Of a stretch of 64,000 nucleotides of DNA, positions 26,274-34,056 are shown piece after piece; position 1 is the stretch's first letter; each line of letters opens with the position of its first letter. The notes under the pieces are model-generated. The model made no database searches and was not told the origin of the DNA. It was given only the letters and a program-made list of their open reading frames with translations. This stretch comes from Brevibacillus borstelensis (GTDB lineage: Bacteria; Bacillota; Bacilli; Brevibacillales; Brevibacillaceae): NCBI RefSeq assembly GCF_003710865.1, contig NZ_RHHO01000001.1:124001-188000 (forward strand). Direction: 5' to 3'. The translations under genes and the position numbers were made by a program.

Positions 26274-27300
26274 CACGGTTACCTTGCCGACGCAGGAAAT
26301 GATGGATGCCATTCAACATGCCATGCTGGGAGATGACGTGTACGGACAGGATCAAACCGTAAATGAATTGGAGCGATTAGCCGCCAGCATGCTGGGGATG
26401 GAAGCTGCTTGCTTTATGCCCAGCGGCACAATGGCGAATCTATCATCGATCATGGCCCATTGCCCTCGTGGATCAAAGGTTTTGGTAGGCAATGAATCAG
26501 ACATCTACATTTATGAAGCAGGCGGCGCTTCCGTATGCGGCGGGATTGTTTATGAGCCCATACCGACTCAAGCGGATGGACGCTTGTTGCTGGAGGATCT
26601 TGAAAGAGCGTTCCCCGTTGATGAAGAGGACCCTCAGTTTGCTTTGCCTGCTTTAATTTGTCTGGAAAATACCCACAATCGCTGTGGTGGAAAAGTTTTG
26701 CCGATCGCTTATTTGCAAGAGGTAAAGGAATTTGCAACAGAACGCAATGTTCCTGTCCACATGGATGGTGCCCGCATTTTTAATGCGGCAGTTGCCCTTG
26801 ATGTGGATGTCAGGGAAATCACACAATATGCCGATTCGGTTCAATTTTGTTTATCAAAAGGATTGTCTGCCCCAATTGGTTCGATTGTAGCGGGAACTCA
26901 GTCTCATATAAACAAAGCGAGAAAAGTAAGAAAGATGTTGGGCGGAGGAATGAGGCAAGCGGGAATCGCCGCAGCGCCTGGTATTGTAGCTTTGCAAACA
27001 ATGATTACGAGGTTGGATCAGGACCACAGGCATGCGAAACAATTGGCCGATGGATTGGCAAAGATAAACGGAATCGAATTGAATGCCCAAGAAGTGCAAA
27101 CAAATATCGTCATCTTTCGCGTAACAGATCCTCGTTATACATGGAATTCATTTTTGCAGATGGCCAAGTCTCATGGCGTGATTTTTTCAGAGATGGGCTA
27201 TGGGAGGATTAGAGCAGTTGTTCACAGGCATATAACGAGTGATGATATTAATAGAGCGGTTCAATTAGTAGAAGAGATGATGAAGAAAGGCCCGTCATAG
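26254..27300 (+). CDS. Threonine-aldolase-family PLP enzyme
   Basis: About 348 residues of fold type I. TTG 26254 ('MLNFLSDTVTLPTQEM') is chosen because AAGGAG (26238-26243) is ten bases before it; GTG 26245 would be only one base away. The PLP lysine lies in 'FCLSKGLSAPIGSIVAG'; other family text is 'MDGARIFNAAVAL', 'LENTHNRCGGKVLP' and 'MLGGGMRQAGIAAAPG'. These enzymes cleave or form beta-hydroxy-alpha-amino acids from glycine and an aldehyde. Here it may make a beta-hydroxy amino acid for the NRPS or adjust the threonine supply. It is the last gene of the operon, followed by a terminator and convergent with the XRE regulator. Confidence 0.85.
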   Translation: MLNFLSDTVTLPTQEMMDAIQHAMLGDDVYGQDQTVNELERLAASMLGMEAACFMPSGTMANLSSIMAHCPRGSKVLVGNESDIYIYEAGGASVCGGIVYEPIPTQADGRLLLEDLERAFPVDEEDPQFALPALICLENTHNRCGGKVLPIAYLQEVKEFATERNVPVHMDGARIFNAAVALDVDVREITQYADSVQFCLSKGLSAPIGSIVAGTQSHINKARKVRKMLGGGMRQAGIAAAPGIVALQTMITRLDQDHRHAKQLADGLAKINGIELNAQEVQTNIVIFRVTDPRYTWNSFLQMAKSHGVIFSEMGYGRIRAVVHRHITSDDINRAVQLVEEMMKKGPS

Positions 27301-28294
27301 CATACTGATTCTCGGTATGCTCTATTTTTTGTTCCCCTTCATCCAAGTGGTTTCGATCCGCAAGACGCTTGCATATTTTCTGGGTTTTTTGCAAAATGAT
27401 GCGGCCTTCTTCTTTTTCTCCAAGCTGGAAATGGATTTCTGCAAGACTTCTTCCTGCTCGGGCGTACAATCGCTCGCGAAGCTCATATTTGAAGATGGAA
27501 ACAGCATGCTCCAGATATTCTCTGGCATGTTCAAGGTTGCCCGTATGGCCATAAACAATGCCCAGCATATGATAGATTTCTCCTGCCGAATAATGCAAGT
27601 GATGAGAATATAAGTAGTTGAGCAATCGATAGCCCAGCTCCAGGCAGAGATCAAATCGGTTTTGGTGGTAGTGCATGTAGGCCAAGTTGTAGCCCAATCT
27701 GGGGAAAAGGGTTTTGTCCTCTACAAAAGGGAGGTTCTCCAATACATGCATGCTGCTTGTTAACAGTTGGTATGCCTCCGCTTTTTGATCCATTTCGATC
27801 AGTAACAGCGCGAGCGTGTTGGCAATATTGATATCCAGCTCATTGACGATTTTGTTGTTGGAAATCAACTTTCGAAAGGTTTGCTCCGCTTTTCGCGGAT
27901 GGCGGTCAATCCGGTAATACAGAATGCCCTTTTGCCATTCGATAAATCTCAGGAAGCTGCTGTCTCGAAAGTTTTGGTTCTTTTTGATAAAAGCGGTAGC
28001 TTCCTCGACGAGGTACTGGAGAGTGGTGTAATCATGAAAATATAGACTTTCCCGGCACAACCGATGAATCTTTGCAACAAAATGAATGAGCGTCTCGTTT
28101 TCATAAGAAAGCAGATAATCCACGGGAATCTTTAGTTTCCGGCATATGCTCTGCAAAATGTCCAAACGTGGTATATGGCTCCCCTTTTCAATCCGAAACA
28201 GAGTGGACTCGTCACAAATGTCTTCGGCGACATACTTTCTGGAATAGCCTCGTTTCTCTCGAAAATACTGAATTTTATCCCCAAGCGTTTTCAT
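27248..28294 (-). CDS. XRE-family regulator with TPR-like C-terminal domain (RRNPP/PlcR-Rgg type)
   Basis: About 348 residues from 'MKTLGDKIQYFREKRGYSRK'; GGGAGA lies eight bases upstream, while the longer start at 28294+42 lacks a site. Residues ~5-60 are a Cro/cI helix-turn-helix ('YVAEDICDESTLFRIEKGSH'). The rest is helical with TPR-like spacing ('GYNLAYMHYHQNRFDLCLEL', 'YHMLGIVYGHTGNLEHAREY'). This layout is that of PlcR, Rgg, ComR and related regulators, which bind short imported peptides. It is divergent from the 34-codon ORF at 28409. Its last ~17 codons overlap the aldolase gene and its terminator. It probably controls the cluster in response to a peptide. Confidence 0.85.
   Translation of the reverse strand: MKTLGDKIQYFREKRGYSRKYVAEDICDESTLFRIEKGSHIPRLDILQSICRKLKIPVDYLLSYENETLIHFVAKIHRLCRESLYFHDYTTLQYLVEEATAFIKKNQNFRDSSFLRFIEWQKGILYYRIDRHPRKAEQTFRKLISNNKIVNELDINIANTLALLLIEMDQKAEAYQLLTSSMHVLENLPFVEDKTLFPRLGYNLAYMHYHQNRFDLCLELGYRLLNYLYSHHLHYSAGEIYHMLGIVYGHTGNLEHAREYLEHAVSIFKYELRERLYARAGRSLAEIHFQLGEKEEGRIILQKTQKICKRLADRNHLDEGEQKIEHTENQYAMTGLSSSSLLLIEPLY
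27299..27331 (+). terminator. Terminator of the NRPS operon
   Basis: A 7-bp stem AGCATAC (27299-27305) / GTATGCT (27315-27321) is followed by CTATTTTTTG. It starts at the last codon of the aldolase gene and lies inside the 3' end of the convergent XRE gene. Confidence 0.7.
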
Positions 28295-28379
28295 GACCAG
28301 TCTCCCTTGTATATCCTCTTTTACCAAATATTGCATGTTTGCATATACATTTTAACAGAATTCTCCCGTATATTTGAAG

Positions 28380-28385
28380 TATAAT
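28380..28385 (+). promoter_or_regulatory. Probable -10 box of the small ORF/LuxR transcript
   Basis: A perfect TATAAT sits 24 bases before the ATG at 28409, but the hexamer 17 bases upstream (AGAATT) is a poor -35 box. A strong -10 with a weak -35 fits a promoter that needs an activator, for which the divergent XRE-TPR protein is the natural candidate. Confidence 0.5.
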
Positions 28386-28408
28386 TTTTCAAAAATGGGA
28401 GGAATAAG

Positions 28409-28513
28409 ATGGGTAGGAAAAAAATACTAGTAAATTCGCTTCAATTATTCCCGTTGTTTCAGCAAACGCCTGTTTGCGGAACCGACATCAGATTACTAGC
28501 TACAATCAAGTAG
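28409..28513 (+). CDS. Small ORF, 34 aa, candidate signalling-peptide precursor
   Basis: ATG 28409 is preceded by an excellent GGGAGGA site at 28398-28404, four bases away. The frame reads 'MGRKKILVNSLQLFPLFQQ' and then 'TPVCGTDIRLLATIK' to TAG 28511. A basic N-terminus followed by a hydrophobic stretch and a short tail is the shape of PapR- or SHP-type pheromone precursors. It lies between a divergent XRE-TPR regulator and the LuxR-type gene, whose ribosome site overlaps its stop codon, so it is translationally coupled to that gene. Conservation cannot be tested here. The alternative is that it is only a leader for the LuxR-type gene. Confidence 0.6.
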   Translation: MGRKKILVNSLQLFPLFQQTPVCGTDIRLLATIK

Positions 28514-28526
28514 AGGTGAATAAAGA

Positions 28527-29174
28527 ATGGGTGTCCGAAACATCTTAATCGTAGATGAGAGAGAAGGAAAACAGCCATTTTATTCAAATTTACTGTCCGA
28601 AAATAGATATGACTGCCATTTTTTGAACAATGAATATTTGCTCTCGGATCCCGTTTTTTTGGAAAAATTCGATTTGGTCATTTTGAGTCTCACGAAGGAT
28701 AATCTCTCGTTCCATTTAAAAAATAAGCACACTCGGACGATTATCCTGCTGAGCAATAAATATAAGCACTACGTAAAATATATACAAGGCGCACAAGCCA
28801 TCTTGATGAAGGACTGCCCCAGTGAACTAATGATCGCGATCAATGCTGTGGAAAGAGGAAGCTGCTATTTTTCCAGTGAGTTCATGGAATCTCTCTTTTC
28901 TAGCTGGGGAAGAGAAGGGATCGAAGATGATATCGAGATGGATCTCCATTTGCCGGAAACGTTGACAGAAATGGAACTTCGTGTGGCTGAGGAATTGGCG
29001 AATGACAGAACCAATCAGCAAATAGCAGATACGCTCTATCTCAGCAAAAGAACGGTGGAGTACCATATTGCTGCATGCATGCAAAAATTAGGGGTAAAAA
29101 GCAGGGTAGGGTTAGCTGTGAAAATGACAAAAGCCAATTTGTTTAGACAAATATTGAATAAACGAATACTTTAA
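28527..29174 (+). CDS. LuxR/NarL-type regulator with degenerate receiver domain
   Basis: 215 residues. Residues ~1-120 resemble a response-regulator receiver: 'NILIVDEREG' supplies the acidic pocket, but the phospho-acceptor strand reads 'FDLVILSLTKDN', so Ser54 stands where Asp is expected. 'TRTIILLSNKYKHY' and 'GAQAILMKDCPSELMIAIN' complete the fold. The C-terminal LuxR helix-turn-helix is 'LTEMELRVAEELANDRTNQQ' and then 'IADTLYLSKRTVEYHI'. It is therefore probably a pseudo-receiver that does not respond to a histidine kinase, and none is nearby. Its site AGAGGTG overlaps the small ORF stop. It sits between the two biosynthetic blocks and likely controls one or both. Confidence 0.85.
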   Translation: MGVRNILIVDEREGKQPFYSNLLSENRYDCHFLNNEYLLSDPVFLEKFDLVILSLTKDNLSFHLKNKHTRTIILLSNKYKHYVKYIQGAQAILMKDCPSELMIAINAVERGSCYFSSEFMESLFSSWGREGIEDDIEMDLHLPETLTEMELRVAEELANDRTNQQIADTLYLSKRTVEYHIAACMQKLGVKSRVGLAVKMTKANLFRQILNKRIL

Positions 29175-29182
29175 CAGGTTTC

Positions 29183-29248
29183 GCAAAGTAGCGGTGCCGA
29201 CGATGAACAGCTCTGTCATGAAAAATGGCAGAGCTGTTCATACTTTGC
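29183..29248 (+). terminator. Large hairpin after the LuxR-type gene
   Basis: A 13-bp stem ATGAACAGCTCTG / CAGAGCTGTTCAT (29203-29241) is enclosed by outer arms GCAAAGTA (29183-29190) and TACTTTGC (29241-29248), with an internal bulge on the left. It is not followed by a U run, so termination may be incomplete, leaving read-through into the next block possible. Confidence 0.5.
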
Positions 29249-29322
29249 GGGAATTACGGGGGCACTCTCCGGGTTGCTTGTTTATGATGAAGATACGACT
29301 CTAAAGCGGAGGAGAAGAATCG

Positions 29323-29970
29323 ATGAGGGGTAATTTCGTTAGATTGCAAGCTCTCGAAGAAGAAGATTACAAGCTCTTCTCTCAATGGGTTTGCCCATCC
29401 AAAGTCAGTGCGTTGGCAAGAGGGGGGCAAGACTTTGTGACTGAGGAAGAGGTCAGAAGAGATATCGCAAACGGAAATACACGCTACGCCACAGTGGTAA
29501 CCCACGACGGGAAAAAAATCGGGTTCGTATCTTGGCAAACGCTGAGATACGAGGGGAGCTACATGCTAGGCGGCGTGATAGGAGATCCGGAATTATGGGA
29601 CATGGGCTACGGTGCGGAAGCTTCGGTATTGCTCATGGACTACCTGTTCCACTTTAAAAATGCGCATAAGATTCAATTCATTAACGGTTTATTCAACATG
29701 AGATCCATCCGCTTTTTGATCAAGAACAAAGTGGTGATTGAAGGGATCCTGCGCGATTACTTCTTTTTGGATGGAGAATACCATGACGCGGTTATTTCAT
29801 CCATTTTGCGCGAGGAATACTACAGTTACGGTGAGCCGCAACCAGAAGATATGATTCCGAAAAGCGAAAAGCAGCAAATCCGGGAGGAGCTGTACGAGTA
29901 TCTTCAAGGGTATTGGAAGGAAGTGTGTTTGCCAAATTTGTTGAGGCAAGGTGAGAAGGTTGGAAGCTAA
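29323..29970 (+). CDS. GNAT-family acyltransferase
   Basis: 215 residues of the RimJ/RimL subgroup: 'FVRLQALEEEDYKLFSQWV' at the start, the CoA-binding region 'ELWDMGYGAEASVLLMDYLF', then 'INGLFNMRSIRFLIKNKVVI' and 'GILRDYFFLDGEYHDAVISS'. The GxGxxA element is altered to 'GYGAEA', and there is a ~45-residue basic/acidic C-terminal tail. CGGAGGAGAAG precedes the ATG. It overlaps the SDR gene by 20 bases, so it belongs to the second biosynthetic operon, where it may N-acylate a product or intermediate or give self-protection. Confidence 0.8.
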   Translation: MRGNFVRLQALEEEDYKLFSQWVCPSKVSALARGGQDFVTEEEVRRDIANGNTRYATVVTHDGKKIGFVSWQTLRYEGSYMLGGVIGDPELWDMGYGAEASVLLMDYLFHFKNAHKIQFINGLFNMRSIRFLIKNKVVIEGILRDYFFLDGEYHDAVISSILREEYYSYGEPQPEDMIPKSEKQQIREELYEYLQGYWKEVCLPNLLRQGEKVGS

Positions 29971-30712
29971 AAAAAATGTCGTGCTTGTAACCGGCGCTTC
30001 GAAGAGTCTTGGCAAGGCGATTGCAGAGCATTTCGCCGAGTCCGGAGATCAGGTCATCTTGGGATACAGGAGTTCATTGGAGGAAGCTGCCCAAGCAGTT
30101 GAAGAGATTAAGGCGAAAACCGGCAATGAGGCAGTTTCATTCGTCAAACTCGACGTAATTGACAGACAGCAAGTACAGGATGCCGTGAAAGAAATCATTG
30201 GGCAATTTGGAAGAATAGACGTTCTTGTAAACAACGCGGGAGTCAGCTACGGAGGGGCGCTGATTCCGAGCAATCCTCTCGAAAAATGGGAGGAAATCGT
30301 CCAGATCAATGTCATGGGGACCATCAATTGCATCCACGCCGTTTCTTTTCACATGCTGCTGGAACAAAAAGGAGCAATCGTCAACATCGCATCGGTCGCT
30401 GGCTTGATCGGGGTGGATCGTTTAAGCGCGTATAGCGCGAGTAAAGCAGGGGTTGTCGGGCTGACGCGTTCATTGGGGAAAGAGTACGCCCCGTACAACG
30501 TGAGAGTGAATGCGGTTGCTCCCGGCTATACGGAAGATACAGGCATGGTGGATCGCATTCCTGAAGACCAGATGAACAATTTCAGGAAGCGCATTGCCAT
30601 GGGAAGGCTGGGAACTGCCAAAGAAGTAGCAGAGGCGGTTTCCTTTCTAGCATCGGACAAGGCCAGCTATATAACTGGGCAAACGCTAGTCGTCGATGGA
30701 GGCTTTATGTAA
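29951..30712 (+). CDS. SDR-family 3-oxoacyl-ACP reductase (FabG-like)
   Basis: About 253 residues. The Rossmann motif is 'VLVTGASKSLGKAIAEHF', then 'DVLVNNAGVSYGG', the catalytic Ser in 'NIASVAGLIG', Tyr-x3-Lys in 'YSASKAGVVGLTRSLGKE', and a typical end 'FLASDKASYITGQTLVVDGG'. All catalytic residues are present. It should reduce a 3-ketoacyl thioester, or a related ketone, with NAD(P)H. GTG 29951 is used; TTG 29960 is a close alternative because GAGAAGG lies between. With the ketosynthases and the ACP in this region it supplies the reductive step of a small acyl-chain pathway. Confidence 0.85.
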   Translation: MRRLEAKKNVVLVTGASKSLGKAIAEHFAESGDQVILGYRSSLEEAAQAVEEIKAKTGNEAVSFVKLDVIDRQQVQDAVKEIIGQFGRIDVLVNNAGVSYGGALIPSNPLEKWEEIVQINVMGTINCIHAVSFHMLLEQKGAIVNIASVAGLIGVDRLSAYSASKAGVVGLTRSLGKEYAPYNVRVNAVAPGYTEDTGMVDRIPEDQMNNFRKRIAMGRLGTAKEVAEAVSFLASDKASYITGQTLVVDGGFM

Positions 30713-30731
30713 AGAAGGAGCGTGAGAAACA

Positions 30732-31667
30732 ATGAAAACGGCACTGATCTTTCCGCCTTTGGTGAAATTGAAGCAGGGGAGCTTTTTGGACCTTTACGAG
30801 AGCTTTCCCAGCGTAAGGGCCAAGTTTGAAGAGGCAAGCGAAATTATGGGAGTCGATCTTGCCGCCAAATTCTTTTTTGAGAGTGAAGCGATGACGAATT
30901 TCGGCGTGATTGCCAGGCCCAGCATCGTCACAATCAGCACGGCTCTGTTTGAATTGCTGCGGGAGGAGATCGGGCAGCCGGCGTACTTCCTCGGTCCAAG
31001 CCTGGGTCAAGTAACGGCTATTCATTGCGCAGGGGGATTGCCCTTCCCGGAAACGCTTCGCATGCTGAAAAGGATGTGTGAAATGGAGGAAGAGGAGTTT
31101 CCTGACAAGCGATACGGCGTCTACTTCTTCTACAACATTGATATCGCTATTCTGGAGCAATCGATCCAAGAGCTTACAGCGATGGGCAGATTTGTCGAGC
31201 CCTGTGTGACGGTAAACGCCACGCAAATGATCGTGAACGGTGATCAGGAGAGCTTGGAGCTGCTTCACCAAAAAATAAGTCCTTACGGTGGTCTGGGTGT
31301 CACGATTCCGTATGGCCCGCCTGGACATTGCTCGCTTCTTCAAAACGTCAGGATGCGTATGGAAAAAGAGGTGCTGCCGCATATTACCTTCCGCTCTCCC
31401 GACGTTCCCTTGATCAGCAATGTGAATGCCGAGGAAATTTCCGATGCTGCCGGCCTGGCAACCGAACTGACAGAGCAATATACCAACAGTGTCTGCTGGT
31501 ATAAATGCCTGCAGCAATTGTGGAGTAAGGGTGTGGAAAAAGTAATCATGCTCGGTCCCGGAAACTTTATTCACAAATCTTTGGGATTCACGGATATACC
31601 ATTTGCCGTTCAGAAGCTGCTGGACAGTCATGATGTTGAAGCAGCCCTGACAGCAAAGCAGAAGTAA
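30732..31667 (+). CDS. Malonyl/acyl-CoA:ACP transacylase-like protein 1
   Basis: 311 residues with FabD-like order. The nucleophile loop is 'YFLGPSLGQVTAIHCAGGL' with Ser89; the usual GHSxG is GPSLG, so the first His is Pro. The catalytic His is in 'YGPPGHCSLLQNVRMRM' (~residue 197), and 'PDVPLISNVNAEEI' matches the family's 'P.v.Sn.tg'. It would load an acyl unit from CoA onto the ACP, or act as a hydrolase or acyl-editing protein like some trans-acting AT relatives. AAGAAGGAGCG precedes the ATG. It is directly followed by a second, divergent copy. Confidence 0.8.
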   Translation: MKTALIFPPLVKLKQGSFLDLYESFPSVRAKFEEASEIMGVDLAAKFFFESEAMTNFGVIARPSIVTISTALFELLREEIGQPAYFLGPSLGQVTAIHCAGGLPFPETLRMLKRMCEMEEEEFPDKRYGVYFFYNIDIAILEQSIQELTAMGRFVEPCVTVNATQMIVNGDQESLELLHQKISPYGGLGVTIPYGPPGHCSLLQNVRMRMEKEVLPHITFRSPDVPLISNVNAEEISDAAGLATELTEQYTNSVCWYKCLQQLWSKGVEKVIMLGPGNFIHKSLGFTDIPFAVQKLLDSHDVEAALTAKQK

Positions 31668-31679
31668 GGAGGCCCGTAC

Positions 31680-32591
31680 ATGATTGGATTGGTATTGCCC
31701 GGTCTAGCTCCTTCAAGCTATGAAGAAGTGAAGGATTTTATTGAAACAAACCCGTTTGCGAAAAAGCGTTTCCAAGAAGCAAGCGACATCATCGGGTACT
31801 CCTTGGCCGAGGCGTTTCGAGAGGCGACAGAAGACCAGCACGAAGTGATTGAATCCGCCTTTTTGGCGAACTCGATTGCTTTGCTCGATTATTTTTACGA
31901 ACGATACGGTTTGCACCCGGATTATTCGATTGGAGCAAGTTTTGGCGGCATGTCCGTTGCCGTTCAGTCAGGCGGCTTGACCTTTGGGGAATGTTTGTGG
32001 CTGACACACGAAAGCGCAAAACATTCAAAAACCTACTTCCAGCAAATGGATGCGGAGTATCACACTCATTTTATTTTCAATTTGTCCCTTGAGGAGACGG
32101 AGGAGTTAATAAACGACTTCCAAGCAAAGGGAATGGAGCTGGAGTTGGTCGGGCATCTGGAAAAAGTCGTTTGCTTATGTGGCGAGAAAAGCGTTGTCCA
32201 ATCTCTAAAGGAAGTCATCAATCAAAGAAGCAAGTGCTTTTCGTTACATACGATGAAACAGCCCATTCACAGCCGATTGCTGACGGAGCTCAAGCACCAG
32301 CTGCGGGACAAATTCTATAGCCAGGTTGTCTTCAAGCCGCTGCAAGTCCCTATTATTTCCGATGTTGACGGACATATTTACAAACAATCCGAAGAGCTGA
32401 AGCAAATGCTTCTGGATGGCTACGACCATCCCGTCAGGTGGGATCTCGTCAGCAAATCCATGAAGCAAGAGCATATCGAGACCGCGTATGTGGTTGGTCC
32501 ACGGAATTTGTTTACACAGTTGTTGAAATACGAATTTGAAACGATTGGAATATCGCCTGACACCGTCATGCATCAGGTGGGAATTTCATGA
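31680..32591 (+). CDS. Malonyl/acyl-CoA:ACP transacylase-like protein 2
   Basis: 303 residues, related to but clearly different from its neighbour. The nucleophile loop reads 'DYSIGASFGGMSVAVQSGGL' (Ser87), the His site 'MKQPIHSRLLTELKHQL' (~195), and then 'LQVPIISDVDGHIY'. TAAGGAGG precedes the ATG. Tandem AT-like proteins in trans-AT systems often split loading and editing between them, so one of the two may be an acyl hydrolase. Its substrate is unknown. Confidence 0.8.
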   Translation: MIGLVLPGLAPSSYEEVKDFIETNPFAKKRFQEASDIIGYSLAEAFREATEDQHEVIESAFLANSIALLDYFYERYGLHPDYSIGASFGGMSVAVQSGGLTFGECLWLTHESAKHSKTYFQQMDAEYHTHFIFNLSLEETEELINDFQAKGMELELVGHLEKVVCLCGEKSVVQSLKEVINQRSKCFSLHTMKQPIHSRLLTELKHQLRDKFYSQVVFKPLQVPIISDVDGHIYKQSEELKQMLLDGYDHPVRWDLVSKSMKQEHIETAYVVGPRNLFTQLLKYEFETIGISPDTVMHQVGIS

Positions 32592-32601
32592 GGTGCAATC
32601 C

Positions 32602-34056
32602 ATGGCTCATATTATAAAGTCGGATGAGACAAGCTGCTCAAAGGAAAGGTTTTTGGGGGATGTACAAAGCTGTGTCGCCCAATTGAGAGGCAGTCATATC
32701 ACTGATGAGGACAGGGTAATCGTCACAGCCGAGAACTCCTATGAATTTTTAGTCGCCTTTTTCGCCCTGGTTGAAATAGGCTGCTCCATTGCTTTGGTTG
32801 ATTGTATGGCAGATGCGCGGGAAATCAATGAAATTGCCCTGGATTCAGAGAGTCGAATATGCATTTCCGACCGTCCTTTGCTGCTATCGGATCCGATCAG
32901 GACGTTTCTGCTTTCGGAAATCGTGAGAGACGGGGGAGGGAATCCAGCCAGCGAACTGTCATTTTCGACTTGGTCAACAAGAGAAGATGCCCTCATCCTT
33001 TATACGTCCGGTTCGACCGGCAAGCCAAAGGGGATTGTAAAGTCCGGCCATTCTTTTCTTTCCAACCTGGAGGAAAGCATGGAAGTCATGAAATACAAAA
33101 GCGAGGACGTGCTGCTGCCCCTTATCCCGTTTACGCATTTTTACGGATTGTCGATCGTTTTCATCTGGTGGTTTGCGGGATGCGACTTGATTTTATGCAA
33201 TTACAAAAACATCCGCACCGTTCTGAAAGCAGTAACGGAAAGAGGAGTTACCGTTGTAGACGGCATTCCTTCGACCTATTATATGCTGACCCAAATGTGC
33301 AAAAAGCGGGAAAAGCTGTGTGCAAAAGTAAGGGATTCCGCGGTTCGCATGTGGTGTGTGGGCGGGGCGCCGCTATCCGAGGAATTGGCTGTAAGCTTTT
33401 ACGACTTGATAAAACAGCCGTTGCTGGACGGATATGGTTTGTCCGAAGTCGGCAATGTCGCTCTAAACACGGGAGATTATCGGGATGGCTGCGGAAAACC
33501 GCTGCCCAGCGTGAAGATCAAGGTGGTGGACAACAGGGGAAATGAGCTTCCATCAGGGGAAACAGGCGAAATCTATGTCAATAGTCCGGGCGTCATGAAA
33601 GAGTATCTTCATTTGTCTGAAAAGACGGAAGAAGTGTTGGCCGATGGTTGGTTCAAAACCAACGATTTGGGATACCTGGATGAACGCGGAAATCTGCATG
33701 TTTTGGGGAGAAAGGGAAATGAAATTGTCCGCAAAGGCTATGTCATCTACCCGGCGCATATCGAGACCAGGCTGGAGAATGAACTGAAGCTGCGGGCGAG
33801 AGTTGTATCTCTTCAGGATGAGAAAAAGGGCGCATACTTGATCCTTTTCGTTGAAACCCGGCAACCATTTACGCAGCAGATCGAGAATGCGATCAATGAG
33901 GCACTCGGATCTATTTTAAAACCGGACAAAATCATGTTTTTGCCCGCTTTTCCCTATCGTCCAAACGGAAAGGTTGATTTTGTGGCATTGCAAAATCAGG
34001 CAATTCAATGGAAGAACGCTAGAGAGGAGGAAGGGAAGTGCATGGTACAACAGTAG
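32602..34056 (+). CDS. Acyl-AMP ligase (ANL superfamily)
   Basis: About 484 residues from 'MAHIIKSDETSCSKERFLGD' (ATGAGGTGC upstream); the longer in-frame ATG 32536 lies inside the previous gene. ANL motifs: 'LILYTSGSTGKPKGIVKSGH' (P-loop), 'LLDGYGLSEVGNVALN' (A5-like), 'FKTNDLGYLDERGNLHVLGR' (hinge) and the late lysine in 'YRPNGKVDFVAL'. It is short in its N-terminal part compared with most CoA ligases. It activates a carboxylic acid to the adenylate and passes it to CoA or to the ACP of this operon. The acid cannot be predicted; the pocket segment reads 'IPFTHFYGLSIVFIWW'. Confidence 0.85.
   Translation: MAHIIKSDETSCSKERFLGDVQSCVAQLRGSHITDEDRVIVTAENSYEFLVAFFALVEIGCSIALVDCMADAREINEIALDSESRICISDRPLLLSDPIRTFLLSEIVRDGGGNPASELSFSTWSTREDALILYTSGSTGKPKGIVKSGHSFLSNLEESMEVMKYKSEDVLLPLIPFTHFYGLSIVFIWWFAGCDLILCNYKNIRTVLKAVTERGVTVVDGIPSTYYMLTQMCKKREKLCAKVRDSAVRMWCVGGAPLSEELAVSFYDLIKQPLLDGYGLSEVGNVALNTGDYRDGCGKPLPSVKIKVVDNRGNELPSGETGEIYVNSPGVMKEYLHLSEKTEEVLADGWFKTNDLGYLDERGNLHVLGRKGNEIVRKGYVIYPAHIETRLENELKLRARVVSLQDEKKGAYLILFVETRQPFTQQIENAINEALGSILKPDKIMFLPAFPYRPNGKVDFVALQNQAIQWKNAREEEGKCMVQQ

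Noticed and set aside
30705-31631. A 308-codon minus-strand frame across the first transacylase gene
   Set aside because: It mirrors a gene with clear catalytic motifs and has no ribosome site or family resemblance.
32859-33545. A 228-codon plus-strand frame inside the acyl ligase
   Set aside because: Shifted frame of the ligase; no ANL motifs in it.
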